Shown: positions 33,931 to 42,729 of the stretch, piece by piece
Numbering within the stretch: position 1 is the stretch's first letter
Layout of the letters: the number at the start of each line of letters is the position of its first letter
NCBI GenBank assembly: GCA_019635955.1
Contig: JAHBYL010000011.1
Location: 1-64,000 of the forward strand
Direction of reading: 5' to 3'
DNA length: 64,000 nucleotides
Source: Parvibaculum sp.
GTDB taxonomy: Bacteria; Pseudomonadota; Alphaproteobacteria; Parvibaculales; Parvibaculaceae
Notes under the pieces: generated by a model
The model's database searches: none
Told to the model about the DNA's origin: nothing
Seen by the model: the letters and a program-made list of their open reading frames with translations, nothing else
Translations under genes and position numbers: made by a program

Positions 33931-35859
33931 ATGAAATGCCTTCACATGGCACCACGCCCGGAGCATGACACTGTGACAGAGCCGAGCACGGCAGACACCC
34001 CCGCAGCCACGGCATCCGCCGGGGACAATGCCATTCCCGATCTCGGCTCCATGCGCCGCCAATGGCCCATCGAAACGAGAATCGATGCCGAACATGTGAG
34101 GCTGCTCTTTTCGCTCGGCGAAGCAAGCCGCTGGACTGTCTTCGGCGCAATCCTCATTGTCGGCCTCGCCTTCTATGAGACCGCTCCGGTCTGGTCGATC
34201 CCGGCCGTCGCGGCGATCCAGATCATCGCGCAAATTGCCTTCGACCGCGTGCGCGCCGGTTTCCGCGCCGACCCCGACGCCGTTCCCAATGCGATGAAGT
34301 GGGCGCACCGCTATGCGCTGGTCACGCTCATCAGCGGCGCGACCTGGGGCGTCGGCACGGTTCTCTGGGTGCCGGGATCTTCCTTCGCGCACGAAATTTT
34401 CTACATGCTGGTGCTGATGGCGCTGGTGATGGGCACTGCCGTTTCGCGCGCCAACTATCCGCCCGCCATCGTCTATTACACCGTCGCTTCCTGCCTTCCG
34501 CTTACCGTCATTCTCTTGCTGCGGGCGGAACCGCTGTCCATCGCGATCGTATTGCTCGCCGGAATGTTCTTCGCGACTATCGCCGGCTGGACGCGGCGCA
34601 TCAACCAGGGCTACCGCGAGGCGTTCCGCCTGCGCTTCGAAAATGCCGACCTGCTGGAACGCATGAACCGCGCCCATGCCGCCAGCGAGCAGCGACGCAG
34701 CGACGCCGAGGCATCGGAAGCGCGCGCGAAGGCTGCCATGCAGGCGAAGCAGGAATTCCTCGACATTATCAGCCATGAAGTTCGCGCGCCGCTCGACGGC
34801 CTGCGCAACATGGCGATGTATCTGGCGGATGAAGCGGTCAACGATACGCAGCTGAAGATTGCGGCTTCCGTCGAAGAAACGAGCCAGCTCCTTCGCCGCC
34901 TCATCGACGACATGATCGACTTTTCGGAAATCGAAGCGCACTCCCTCGAACTCAAGCCGCGCAGTTTCGATCCGGCCGAGCTTGCGGCCAGCATCGTGCG
35001 GTTGACGCGGCATCAGGCGGTGGCGCGCGGGCTCTCGCTCGAGCTCGACAAGAGCATCGACCTGCCTCCCAGCATGATCGCCGATCCGGACCGCGTGAAG
35101 CAGGTGCTTTCGAACCTTGTCGGCAACGCTGTGAAGTTTACCTATCACGGCGGTGTAGTCGTGCGCATATCGACGCTGAAGACACCGGAGGGCGAAACCG
35201 TCTTCCGGTTTTCGGTAACGGATACCGGCCCCGGCCTCACGGCGGATGCCCGCAAGCGGATTTTCGATGCCTTCACGCAAGGCGCCGATGCGCGCGACTT
35301 CCGCTTCTCCGGCAAGGCGGCAGGTGCCGGCCTCGGCCTGCCTATTTCCGAACGGCTGGTGCGGATGATGGGCGGCCATCTCGGCGTCGACAGCACACCG
35401 GGCCAGGGAAGCAGCTTCTGGTTCCTTTTGCCCGCCGAACCGGGCGGGGCCGCCGCCTATTTCGCGGAGATGCGGGAAGAGGCAATACCCGAGCGCCATG
35501 AGGAGCCCGAGCGACTGATCGATCTCGACCATCTCTACGAACTCGAGCAGCGGATCGGCGGGCAGAACATCACCGATCATCTTGTGGCGGGGCTCGAGCG
35601 CGTACTCACCATCCACCGCGAAATCGAAAAAGCCCGCACGCTTCGGGACGGCGAGGCGCTGGCCGCCCATGCCCGCGAGCTGCGGCTGGCGGCAGGCGAC
35701 ATCGGCCTGACCGCGGTGGCGCTTGTCGCCAGCGATATCGACGCGGCGCTGGGTCAGGGCGAGGCCGACGCCGCCATGCACAGCGTGCCGCGGCTGCAGA
35801 AAAAGATCACGGCCACCTGGCGAGCGCTCGCCAAGGCCTATCCGAGCCTCGCAGCCTGA
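33931..35859 (+). CDS. Membrane sensor histidine kinase with degenerate Hpt domain
   Basis: A protein of about 642 residues. Five or six membrane helices (about 50-200) form the input; a linker then leads to the HisKA domain with phospho-acceptor H282 in IISHEVRAPL, and a HATPase domain with N, G1 (DTGPGL) and G2 (GAGLGL) boxes. The C-terminal region (about 530-640) aligns with an Hpt fold, but the phospho-histidine position is R582, in AHARELRLAAGDIG. No receiver domain is present. The start is uncertain: ATG 33931 is used, and in-frame starts lie on both sides. Partner regulator unknown. Confidence 0.87.
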   Translation: MKCLHMAPRPEHDTVTEPSTADTPAATASAGDNAIPDLGSMRRQWPIETRIDAEHVRLLFSLGEASRWTVFGAILIVGLAFYETAPVWSIPAVAAIQIIAQIAFDRVRAGFRADPDAVPNAMKWAHRYALVTLISGATWGVGTVLWVPGSSFAHEIFYMLVLMALVMGTAVSRANYPPAIVYYTVASCLPLTVILLLRAEPLSIAIVLLAGMFFATIAGWTRRINQGYREAFRLRFENADLLERMNRAHAASEQRRSDAEASEARAKAAMQAKQEFLDIISHEVRAPLDGLRNMAMYLADEAVNDTQLKIAASVEETSQLLRRLIDDMIDFSEIEAHSLELKPRSFDPAELAASIVRLTRHQAVARGLSLELDKSIDLPPSMIADPDRVKQVLSNLVGNAVKFTYHGGVVVRISTLKTPEGETVFRFSVTDTGPGLTADARKRIFDAFTQGADARDFRFSGKAAGAGLGLPISERLVRMMGGHLGVDSTPGQGSSFWFLLPAEPGGAAAYFAEMREEAIPERHEEPERLIDLDHLYELEQRIGGQNITDHLVAGLERVLTIHREIEKARTLRDGEALAAHARELRLAAGDIGLTAVALVASDIDAALGQGEADAAMHSVPRLQKKITATWRALAKAYPSLAA

Positions 35860-35912
35860 CAATTCCTTTCGGGCAATAGGCTTCGAGCCCGGCATCGCTA
35901 TACTGCGCGGCC

Positions 35913-38822
35913 ATGGCCGAATCTCCTTCTCACGAATCGCGGGGCTTGCCGCCCGGTCCGATGCTGCCGGATGCGGTGGCGCTCGTGCCGGCGCGTGGAC
36001 CCGGCGGCGGCGCGGTGACGGTTTCGACGGAAGGCGAAATCGAGGAGCTTGCACCCGATGAGGCGCTGAAGCTGATCGAGCGCGAGCCCGTGATGCTTGT
36101 CCATGCGGGCTTTACCGCGCGCCGCGTCGCCCGGGGCAAGCCCTTCCGGGAACCGGGCCCGCATGTCTTCGATCTCCTGGAACTCTTCGCTTTCGTACGG
36201 CCGGCGCAGCCCTGTCTGCCCACCGCGGAGGGCCTTGCCCGGGCGCTCGGGCTCGACGCGGGCGATGCGCCCGAGGACCAGGCGATGATGTTGCGCGCGG
36301 CGGCGGCGGCTCTGCTCGGCGAACTTCAGGACCGCCGCTTCCCGGACCGGCCGTCCGCCGCCCGCACCGCATGGCGCATGGCCGAAGGCGGCTGGGCCTG
36401 GGGGCCGGGCGTCGTGTCGGCGCTTCGCGATGCCGCCCATGGCGGAGCGATGCGCGATGCGAAGCTCCCCGCCTCGCGCGGCTTCGACATCTGGAACGAA
36501 CTGCCCGAATGGGAGGAGCGGGCACCGCGCCCGCCCGCAGGCTCGCTCCCCGTGAGCGAGGCGGAGGCGCAGGCGCGGCTTGCCGATCTTGCCGGCGACG
36601 GCGCCGAGGCACGACCGGGCCAGGTCGCTTTCGCGGGCGTTGCAAGCGCCGCTTTCGCGCCGCGCGAGCGGGCGGGCGAGCCCCATGTCGTGCTTGCCGA
36701 AGCAGGCACCGGCATCGGCAAGACCATCGGTTATGTCGCACCGGCGAGCCTCTGGGCCGAGCGCAACAAGGGCACGGTCTGGATTTCCACCTATACGAAA
36801 AACCTGCAGCGCCAGCTCGATCAGGAACTCACGCGGCTTTACCCCGACCCCGAGGAGAAGGCGGAGAAGGCGGTGATCCGCAAGGGGCGGGAAAATTATC
36901 TCTGCCTGCTCAACTTCGCCGAACTGGCGGACCGCGCGGCGCTCGGCGGCAATGCCGTTGCCATCGGCCTTGTCGCGCGCTGGGCGAAGGCAAGCCGCGA
37001 CGGTGACATGGTGGGCGGCGATTTCCCGGCCTGGCTCGCGGCACGGCTGGGCGGCACGACCGGCCGGACTGGACTTACCGACAGGCGCGGCGAATGCGTC
37101 TATACGGCCTGTCCGCATTACAAGAAATGTTTCATCGAAAAGGCGATCCGCAAGGCGCGCCGGGCAGACATCGTGGTTGCGAACCATGCGCTGGTAATGC
37201 GGCAAGCCGCGCTCGACCAGGCGATGGGGACGCTCTCGAAAGCGGCACAGCAGAACGACGACGCCTCGGGCGGTGCAGAAGACGAGGTGCCAAGCGGACG
37301 CGAAGCGCGGACGCGCTTCGTCTTCGACGAAGGCCATCATATTTTCGATGCGGCGGACAGCGCCTTCTCGACTTCGCTGTCGGCCCTCGAAACGGCGGAA
37401 CTGCGGCGCTGGATTCGTGGCGCGGAGGGACAGCGCGGGCGGCGCGGACGCGGCCTCGAGGAGCGCGTGGGCGATCTCGTGGCGGACGACAAGCTCGCCG
37501 AAGAAGCACTGACGGCCGCCTTGTCGGCCGCATCCGCGCTCCCTGCGCCCGGCTGGACAACGCGCCTCAATGACGGCCAGCCGCGCGGACCCGCGGAACG
37601 GTTTCTCGCGCTGCTGCGCCAGCAGGTCCACGCGCGTGCAGAAGAAGCGGGAAGCGCCTTCTCGCTCGAAGCGGAGGTGGAACCGCCGGTTCAGGGCCTT
37701 GCCGATGCAGCCCATGCTCTCGACGACGCCTTGTCACGCCTCGTTCATGCGCTGCGCGTGATCGCCGACCGGCTGCGGGCAAGGCTCGATGAGGAAGCGG
37801 AAGACCTCGACACATCCACGCGCATCCGCATGGATGCTGCCGCGCGCGGGATTGAACGCCGCGCCGGTGTGCTGATCCCGTCCTGGCAATCCATGCTGAA
37901 AAGCCTTGGCGGCAACGTGCCCGACATATTCGTGGACTGGTTCTCGATCGAACGGCTTTTCGGGCGCGAGATCGATGTCGGCATGCATCGCCACTGGCGC
38001 GATCCGACCATTCCCTTTGCGGGTGCGGTTCTCGAGCCTGCACATGGCGTGCTCATCACTTCGGCGACGCTACGCGACCAACTACCGGAAGACGAGGACG
38101 AAGGCGGATGGGAGAGCGCCGAGATCAGGACCGGCGCCTCGCATCTGGCGCTTCCTGCCAAGCGCGCCTTCATGGCGTCGCCATTTGACTATGAGGCGCA
38201 GGCGCGCATTTTCGTCGTACGCGACGTGGGCCGCGACATGGGCGCCGTCGCCTCGGCCTATCGCGAATTGTTTCGGGCCGCGGACGGCGGCGCGCTCGGC
38301 CTCTTTACAGCCATCCACCGTCTTCGCGCCGTGCATGAGCGGATCGTCGGGCCACTCGAGGAATCCGGCCTCGCCCTTTATGCCCAGCATGTCGATGCGC
38401 TCGATACCGGCACGCTGGTCGATATTTTCCGTGCCGAACGTCATGCCTGCCTTCTCGGGACGGATGCCGTGCGCGATGGCGTCGACGTCCCCGGAGATTC
38501 CCTGCGCATGATCGTGTTCGACCGCGTTCCCTGGCCGCGCCCGGATATTCTGCACAAGGCGCGTCGCGAACAATTCGGCAAGGCGCGCTATGACGACATG
38601 CTGACGCGGTTGCGGCTGAAACAGGCCTTCGGACGGCTGATCCGGCGCGCGAGCGACCGCGGCGTCTTCGTCATGCTCGACCCCCGGCTGCCGACCCGTC
38701 TTGCGACCGCGTTTCCACCCGGCGTTACGGTCCACCGGGTGGGGCTTGCCGAGGCCATCGCGGAATCCCGCCATTTTCTCGGCGGAGAGGCGGCGCTTGC
38801 CGCGCCCGGCACCACCCCCTAA
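35913..38822 (+). CDS. Rad3/XPD-type (DinG-like) DNA helicase with FeS cluster
   Basis: A 969-residue superfamily 2 helicase. The first 240 residues are a separate region without a recognised domain. Walker A is AGTGIGKT near 261-268. Four cysteines (C331, C395, C400, C406) fit the iron-sulfur domain of DinG/XPD helicases, and the Walker B box is DEGHH near 470, replacing DEAH. The C-terminal motif VI region is QAFGRLIRR near 908. It should unwind DNA 5' to 3', perhaps at R-loops or damage. The gene is followed 39 bases later by a TerB-family gene. Confidence 0.92.
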   Translation: MAESPSHESRGLPPGPMLPDAVALVPARGPGGGAVTVSTEGEIEELAPDEALKLIEREPVMLVHAGFTARRVARGKPFREPGPHVFDLLELFAFVRPAQPCLPTAEGLARALGLDAGDAPEDQAMMLRAAAAALLGELQDRRFPDRPSAARTAWRMAEGGWAWGPGVVSALRDAAHGGAMRDAKLPASRGFDIWNELPEWEERAPRPPAGSLPVSEAEAQARLADLAGDGAEARPGQVAFAGVASAAFAPRERAGEPHVVLAEAGTGIGKTIGYVAPASLWAERNKGTVWISTYTKNLQRQLDQELTRLYPDPEEKAEKAVIRKGRENYLCLLNFAELADRAALGGNAVAIGLVARWAKASRDGDMVGGDFPAWLAARLGGTTGRTGLTDRRGECVYTACPHYKKCFIEKAIRKARRADIVVANHALVMRQAALDQAMGTLSKAAQQNDDASGGAEDEVPSGREARTRFVFDEGHHIFDAADSAFSTSLSALETAELRRWIRGAEGQRGRRGRGLEERVGDLVADDKLAEEALTAALSAASALPAPGWTTRLNDGQPRGPAERFLALLRQQVHARAEEAGSAFSLEAEVEPPVQGLADAAHALDDALSRLVHALRVIADRLRARLDEEAEDLDTSTRIRMDAAARGIERRAGVLIPSWQSMLKSLGGNVPDIFVDWFSIERLFGREIDVGMHRHWRDPTIPFAGAVLEPAHGVLITSATLRDQLPEDEDEGGWESAEIRTGASHLALPAKRAFMASPFDYEAQARIFVVRDVGRDMGAVASAYRELFRAADGGALGLFTAIHRLRAVHERIVGPLEESGLALYAQHVDALDTGTLVDIFRAERHACLLGTDAVRDGVDVPGDSLRMIVFDRVPWPRPDILHKARREQFGKARYDDMLTRLRLKQAFGRLIRRASDRGVFVMLDPRLPTRLATAFPPGVTVHRVGLAEAIAESRHFLGGEAALAAPGTTP

Positions 38823-38861
38823 AGTCGCCGCGATCCACGCGCAGAAAGGCCCAACGCAGTC

Positions 38862-39272
38862 ATGTCGACGATTTCCCCCGAAAACGCTCTTGTCTATATC
38901 ATGGTCACGATGAGTGCTGTCGACCGCGCCATGAGCGACACGGAATTGCGCGACATCGGCACGATCGTCCAGACGCTGCCGGCCTTTCGGGACTTCAATC
39001 CCGAGCGGCTCATTCCCGTTGCGAAGGAATGCGCGTCGATCCTCCAGGAAGATGGCGGCCTCGATGCAGTATTCGGGCTGGTGAGAGACGCCTTGCCGCC
39101 GCATCTGCGGGAAACGGGCTATGCCCTTGCGGTGGAAATTGCCGCTGCCGATCTTTCGGTCGGCGCGGAGGAAATGCGCCTCCTGCAACTTCTCCGGGAC
39201 GTTCTCGACATCGACAAGCTCGTTGCCGCCGCCATCGAGCGCGGCGCACGCGCAAGGCACATGACGCTCTGA
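38862..39272 (+). CDS. TerB-family (tellurite resistance-like) protein
   Basis: A 136-residue all-helical TerB-like protein. The pattern ALVYIMVTMSAVDRAMSDTEL near 9-29, with an acidic turn, and IAAADLSVGAEEMRLL near 92-107 match the duplicated acidic loops of the family, which can bind metal. No other ter gene is near. It directly follows the DinG-like helicase and may share its transcript. Its function outside tellurite operons is unknown. Confidence 0.88.
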   Translation: MSTISPENALVYIMVTMSAVDRAMSDTELRDIGTIVQTLPAFRDFNPERLIPVAKECASILQEDGGLDAVFGLVRDALPPHLRETGYALAVEIAAADLSVGAEEMRLLQLLRDVLDIDKLVAAAIERGARARHMTL

Positions 39273-39275
39273 AGG

Positions 39276-39995
39276 TCAGTCGCAGCTTCCTGTGCCCGTC
39301 TCCGCAAGCTTGCCGTCGATCCGGTCATAGAAGGTCCGAACGCAACCGGCCTCGCTGTAGCGATCCGTCTCGCGGTGGATGATGACCGGGCTGCCACCTT
39401 CCCACATATGAATATCGGTACTGCCTTCCGCGGCGCTGCTCCGCCAGCGGCTGGTGATCTCCTGCGTGTCGGGATCGAACTCGGGCGACGCGATCTCGTC
39501 CAGGGCCTCATTCGCCACAAATCGCTCCTCGCGCGGCGACCAGAGCCAGTTGCGGTAGAGCGCGTTCGGCCCAGCGCTTGTCTGGGCCAGCAGGCGAAAG
39601 TCGAGCTGGCCGTCGAAATTGAGATCGATCGCTTCGAATCCGTTCTGCCCGATGCCGGAGTAGACGCGCGACCCTACGCCGGTGATTTCCTGGAAGGGCT
39701 CCGGCGAATTTTGTTGGCGGATCGCGATCCGGTCGACCACCCGCTCATCAAGGGCCTCGTCCATCTCCCAGAAGAGATCGAAATAGAACGGGACCATCGT
39801 CTGGCCGATGCGCGCCTCACAGGTGATGGGGCCGGTACCGCCCGCGCCAGGCGCAAGGCAGGAAAAGCCCGGCAGGAAGGTTTCATCGCCATCGACCGGC
39901 GCCGGCGCGACCTCGCCCAGCGCAGGAAGGGGCAGCGCAGGAAGGGGCAGCGCAAGACCCGCAGCCAAAGATACTCTCTGCATCCAGTTCAGCAT
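39276..39995 (-). CDS. Secreted hypothetical protein with a DxNxDG-type motif
   Basis: A protein of about 239 residues that I do not assign to a family with certainty. It has a signal peptide of about 25 residues; the mature part is beta-rich. DLNFDGQLDFRLL near 120 resembles calcium-binding loops of FG-GAP or XAC2610-like secreted proteins. Cysteine pairs near the start and end (FSCLAPG, ITCEAR, GCVRTF, GSCD) suggest disulfides. ATG 39995 was chosen because the signal peptide then begins with a short charged end. Its leader contains a duplicated 15-bp unit. Convergent with TerB. Confidence 0.75.
   Translation of the reverse strand: MLNWMQRVSLAAGLALPLPALPLPALGEVAPAPVDGDETFLPGFSCLAPGAGGTGPITCEARIGQTMVPFYFDLFWEMDEALDERVVDRIAIRQQNSPEPFQEITGVGSRVYSGIGQNGFEAIDLNFDGQLDFRLLAQTSAGPNALYRNWLWSPREERFVANEALDEIASPEFDPDTQEITSRWRSSAAEGSTDIHMWEGGSPVIIHRETDRYSEAGCVRTFYDRIDGKLAETGTGSCD
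39918..39947. repeat. Tandem 15-bp duplication inside the signal-peptide coding region
   Basis: The unit CAGCGCAGGAAGGGG occurs twice in a row (39918-39932, 39933-39947) and begins a third time. It is in frame and encodes a repeated PLPAL in the hydrophobic core of the signal peptide. Slippage during replication is the likely origin and could vary signal-peptide length between strains. Confidence 0.85.
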
Positions 39996-40130
39996 GGCGA
40001 GCCCCAGTTCCAAGCCCAAATCGCGCGTTTCATATTAGCGCGAAGCCAGGTTCGGGGAGGCTTTTTCTTCGCCTGAAAGCCGCTCTATAGTCAGGGTTCA
40101 ACGACCGGAGGCGCGCTGGGCGCGCAGCAG

Positions 40131-40973
40131 ATGCCCGACTTCATTTCCATCCACGAGCCGGAAATCCGACTTGCCGCCTTTGCAGGGATACTGGTCCTGA
40201 TGGCGGCGCTCGAGGCCGTTCTTCCTCGCCGCACGAGCGGCGTCACGCGGCGGCGGCGCTGGCTGACCAATCTGTCGCTCGCGGCGATCGGCACCCTGGT
40301 GCTGCGCCTTGCCGTGCCTCTGCTTGCGACCGGCGTCGCGCTCGAAGCAGAGCGCCGCGGCTTCGGGCTCTTTCACCAGCTTGAAGTGCCCTATGCCCTC
40401 GCTTTCCTGCTGTCCTTCCTCGCGCTCGATCTCCTTGTCTACGGGCAGCATGTCCTGTTCCACAAGGTGGGTTTCCTCTGGCGGCTGCACCGCGTCCACC
40501 ATGCGGACACGCATGTCGATGTCACGACCGGCATCCGTTTCCATCCCGTCGAAATCCTGATCAGCATGGGGATAAAAATGGCGGCGGTGGCGCTTCTCGG
40601 CGCGCCCGCCGCTGCTGTCATTCTCTTCGAAGTGGTGCTGAACGCGGCGGCGATGTTCAATCATTCCAACCTGCGTATCGGCGAAAGAACGGATCGCGTC
40701 TTGCGTCTTTTCGTCGTGACGCCGGACATGCACCGGGTGCATCATTCGGTGTATTGCGACGAGCACGACATGAATTACGGATTCAGTCTTTCCCTTTGGG
40801 ACCGGCTTTTCGGCACCTGGCGCGCGGAACCGCGCGACGGGCACATTGCCATGAGGCTCGGCCTCGCGGATTATCCGGCACCCCTGCCGGAAGGACTCGG
40901 CTGGAGCCTCGTCAATCCCTTCTCGGGAAGCGCACTTCCCGATCAATCGAAGCGCCAGGAGCGCATGACATGA
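40131..40973 (+). CDS. Sterol desaturase/fatty acid hydroxylase-family membrane enzyme
   Basis: A 280-residue di-iron membrane enzyme. The histidine clusters are intact: H107 and H111 (QHVLFH), H120, H123 and H124 (HRVHH), and a second HRVHH near 203-207, with an extra histidine in FNHSN. About four membrane helices flank them. Family members hydroxylate or desaturate lipids with O2 and an electron donor; the lipid is unknown. The last codons overlap the SixA-type phosphatase start (ATGA), so they are translated together. Confidence 0.9.
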   Translation: MPDFISIHEPEIRLAAFAGILVLMAALEAVLPRRTSGVTRRRRWLTNLSLAAIGTLVLRLAVPLLATGVALEAERRGFGLFHQLEVPYALAFLLSFLALDLLVYGQHVLFHKVGFLWRLHRVHHADTHVDVTTGIRFHPVEILISMGIKMAAVALLGAPAAAVILFEVVLNAAAMFNHSNLRIGERTDRVLRLFVVTPDMHRVHHSVYCDEHDMNYGFSLSLWDRLFGTWRAEPRDGHIAMRLGLADYPAPLPEGLGWSLVNPFSGSALPDQSKRQERMT

Positions 40974-41509
40974 AACGGCTATGCCTGCTGCGCCACGCGA
41001 AATCGGATTGGGGCGATCCCTCGAAAGACGATTTCGACCGGCCGCTCAATGCCCGCGGCGAAAAGGCGGCGGCCTTCATGGCCGACTGGATTTCGCATTC
41101 GCCCTATCGGCCCGACGTCATTCTCTGTTCGAGTGCCGAACGGGCGCTTGCGACCTGCGCACCGCTGTGCAACGCGCTGGGCGACGGTGTGCCGGTGATC
41201 TATCGCGATGAGCTCTACCATGCGATGCCGGACGAGATGCTGGAGGAAATCCACAACGCGCCGGACGAGGCGGATACGCTGCTCGTCGTCGCGCATAATC
41301 CGGGGCTTGTGCTTCTTGCCATGGCGCTTGCGGACGATCCGGATGATGAGACCGCACTGCGCATTGCCTATGGCGTGCCGACCGGCGGCTTCATCGTTTT
41401 CGATTTCGACGTCGCGCGCTGGGACGATATCCGCGACGGCAAGGGCCGACCTGTCTTTTTCGGGCGGCCGCGCGATCTGATGGCGGAAACGGCAGCAGAG
41501 AAAAGCTGA
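40970..41509 (+). CDS. SixA-type histidine phosphatase
   Basis: A 179-residue histidine phosphatase-superfamily protein. The RHG-type catalytic motif is R8-H9 in LLRHAKSDW, and the second histidine is H109 in VVAHNPG. The short form with LRHAKSDW matches the SixA branch, which removes phosphate from histidine-containing phosphotransfer proteins; such a target exists in this genome (CheA Hpt), but no link is shown. Start overlaps the desaturase stop. It ends 4 bases from the convergent solute-binding gene. Confidence 0.92.
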   Translation: MKRLCLLRHAKSDWGDPSKDDFDRPLNARGEKAAAFMADWISHSPYRPDVILCSSAERALATCAPLCNALGDGVPVIYRDELYHAMPDEMLEEIHNAPDEADTLLVVAHNPGLVLLAMALADDPDDETALRIAYGVPTGGFIVFDFDVARWDDIRDGKGRPVFFGRPRDLMAETAAEKS

Positions 41510-41513
41510 GTCT

Positions 41514-42488
41514 TCAGAAAATGCTTGTGGAGAAATAACGTGCGCTGATCCGCGCATAGGTGCCGTCGCTCACCAGCGACGCAAGCGCGACGTTTAAACG
41601 GTCGCGTAGTTCTTCCTCGCCCTCGCGAAGGGCTATTCCCGCACCATCGCCGAAATAAGCGGGATCGCCATAGTCCGGCCCCACAAGCCGGCAGCAGGCA
41701 CCTTCCTTTCCCGAAACCCAGCGCAGCAGCGTATTGCGGTCGGCGAAAACAAGATCGACCTCACCCGTTGCAAGTGCCTTTTCGGCTTCGACCGGACTGG
41801 GAAAGGAAACGAGTTCGGCAGCGGGAAAGCGCTTAACCGCAAAGGCCTGATGAGCCGATCCGGCCTGAACGCCGATCCGGCGTCCGGCAAGTGCGGCCGG
41901 TGTAGCCGCGGGCTGCATGTCGCTCCGCCTCGCGGCGAAGCGGCCCGGCGTCGAATAATAGCCGCGCGTGAAAATGATGCCTTCGCCCGCCGCGCTGCCG
42001 CGGCCGGCCACGGGAATCAGCATGGAGGCGATGACCGCGTCGCCCTCGCCGCGCCTCAAGGCGGGCACGAGAGCGGGCCAGGGAAGCGCAACGATCTGGC
42101 ATTCGGCGCCGAGCCTGTCGCACAGCGCCATGGCGAGGTCCACATCGAAACCCCTAAGAGCGCCGTCCTCGTCGCGGTAGTTGAAGGGCGGGTATTCGCC
42201 TTCCGTCAGAATGACGAGCGGCGCGGGGGCCGTAGCCACGGGTGCCCGAACATCCGGTTCGGACCGCCGCTCGGGGTTTGCAAGGGGAAGGCCGAGCGCC
42301 GCCATTTCCTCGGCGGTGAGCACGGGAGCGACCGCCGGTTCAGGCTCCTGCACGGGCTCGGATAGTGCTTCCGCCACCAGGCGCGGCGGGGCCTTGTGGC
42401 CGGGCAAGGGCGCGCCCTCGTAGAGCTGGACCAGCGCTCCGGCCAGCCAGACGATAGCGACCATATTGAGATAGAGAAGAAAACGCAT
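41514..42488 (-). CDS. Membrane-anchored family 3 solute-binding domain protein
   Basis: A 324-residue protein. A hydrophobic helix (2-21) is followed by a proline-rich linker (about 30-85) and a family 3 periplasmic binding domain (about 88-320) with EYPPFNYRDEDG.LRGFDVDLA and DAVIASMLIP. No cleavage site is clear, so it is probably anchored and faces the periplasm. Amino acids are typical ligands. No ABC permease is adjacent. ATG 42488 was preferred over 42539, whose upstream has no ribosome site. Divergent from the MshEN-glycosyltransferase gene. Confidence 0.85.
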   Translation of the reverse strand: MRFLLYLNMVAIVWLAGALVQLYEGAPLPGHKAPPRLVAEALSEPVQEPEPAVAPVLTAEEMAALGLPLANPERRSEPDVRAPVATAPAPLVILTEGEYPPFNYRDEDGALRGFDVDLAMALCDRLGAECQIVALPWPALVPALRRGEGDAVIASMLIPVAGRGSAAGEGIIFTRGYYSTPGRFAARRSDMQPAATPAALAGRRIGVQAGSAHQAFAVKRFPAAELVSFPSPVEAEKALATGEVDLVFADRNTLLRWVSGKEGACCRLVGPDYGDPAYFGDGAGIALREGEEELRDRLNVALASLVSDGTYARISARYFSTSIF

Positions 42489-42729
42489 CCCGCCCGCCCA
42501 AATTCCCGCCGCACCTTGGCACGGGAAGACCCGTCTCATTGTGACACAGAACGGGGCTGAGTTTCGTTTCGCAATGGCAACAATCCCGATCCTGAAAAAA
42601 GAAAAGCAAGCTCCGTGCCCCTTCTTTCGGTCTATTAAGGTTAACGCATCTGTTCTGTACCGTTATTGGGAAAAATTCTATCTGGCGTAGCGAATACAAG
42701 TCGAGTCCGGATCTCTCGGGGGGACATCA

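Noticed and set aside
33859-36054. 731-codon minus-strand open frame
   Set aside because: It is antisense to the histidine kinase and has no conserved motif.
35898-38822. Minus-strand open frame opposite the DinG-like helicase (605 codons in the first 1.8 kb)
   Set aside because: Helicase motifs and FeS cysteines fix the plus strand as coding; the minus product is Arg-rich without motifs.
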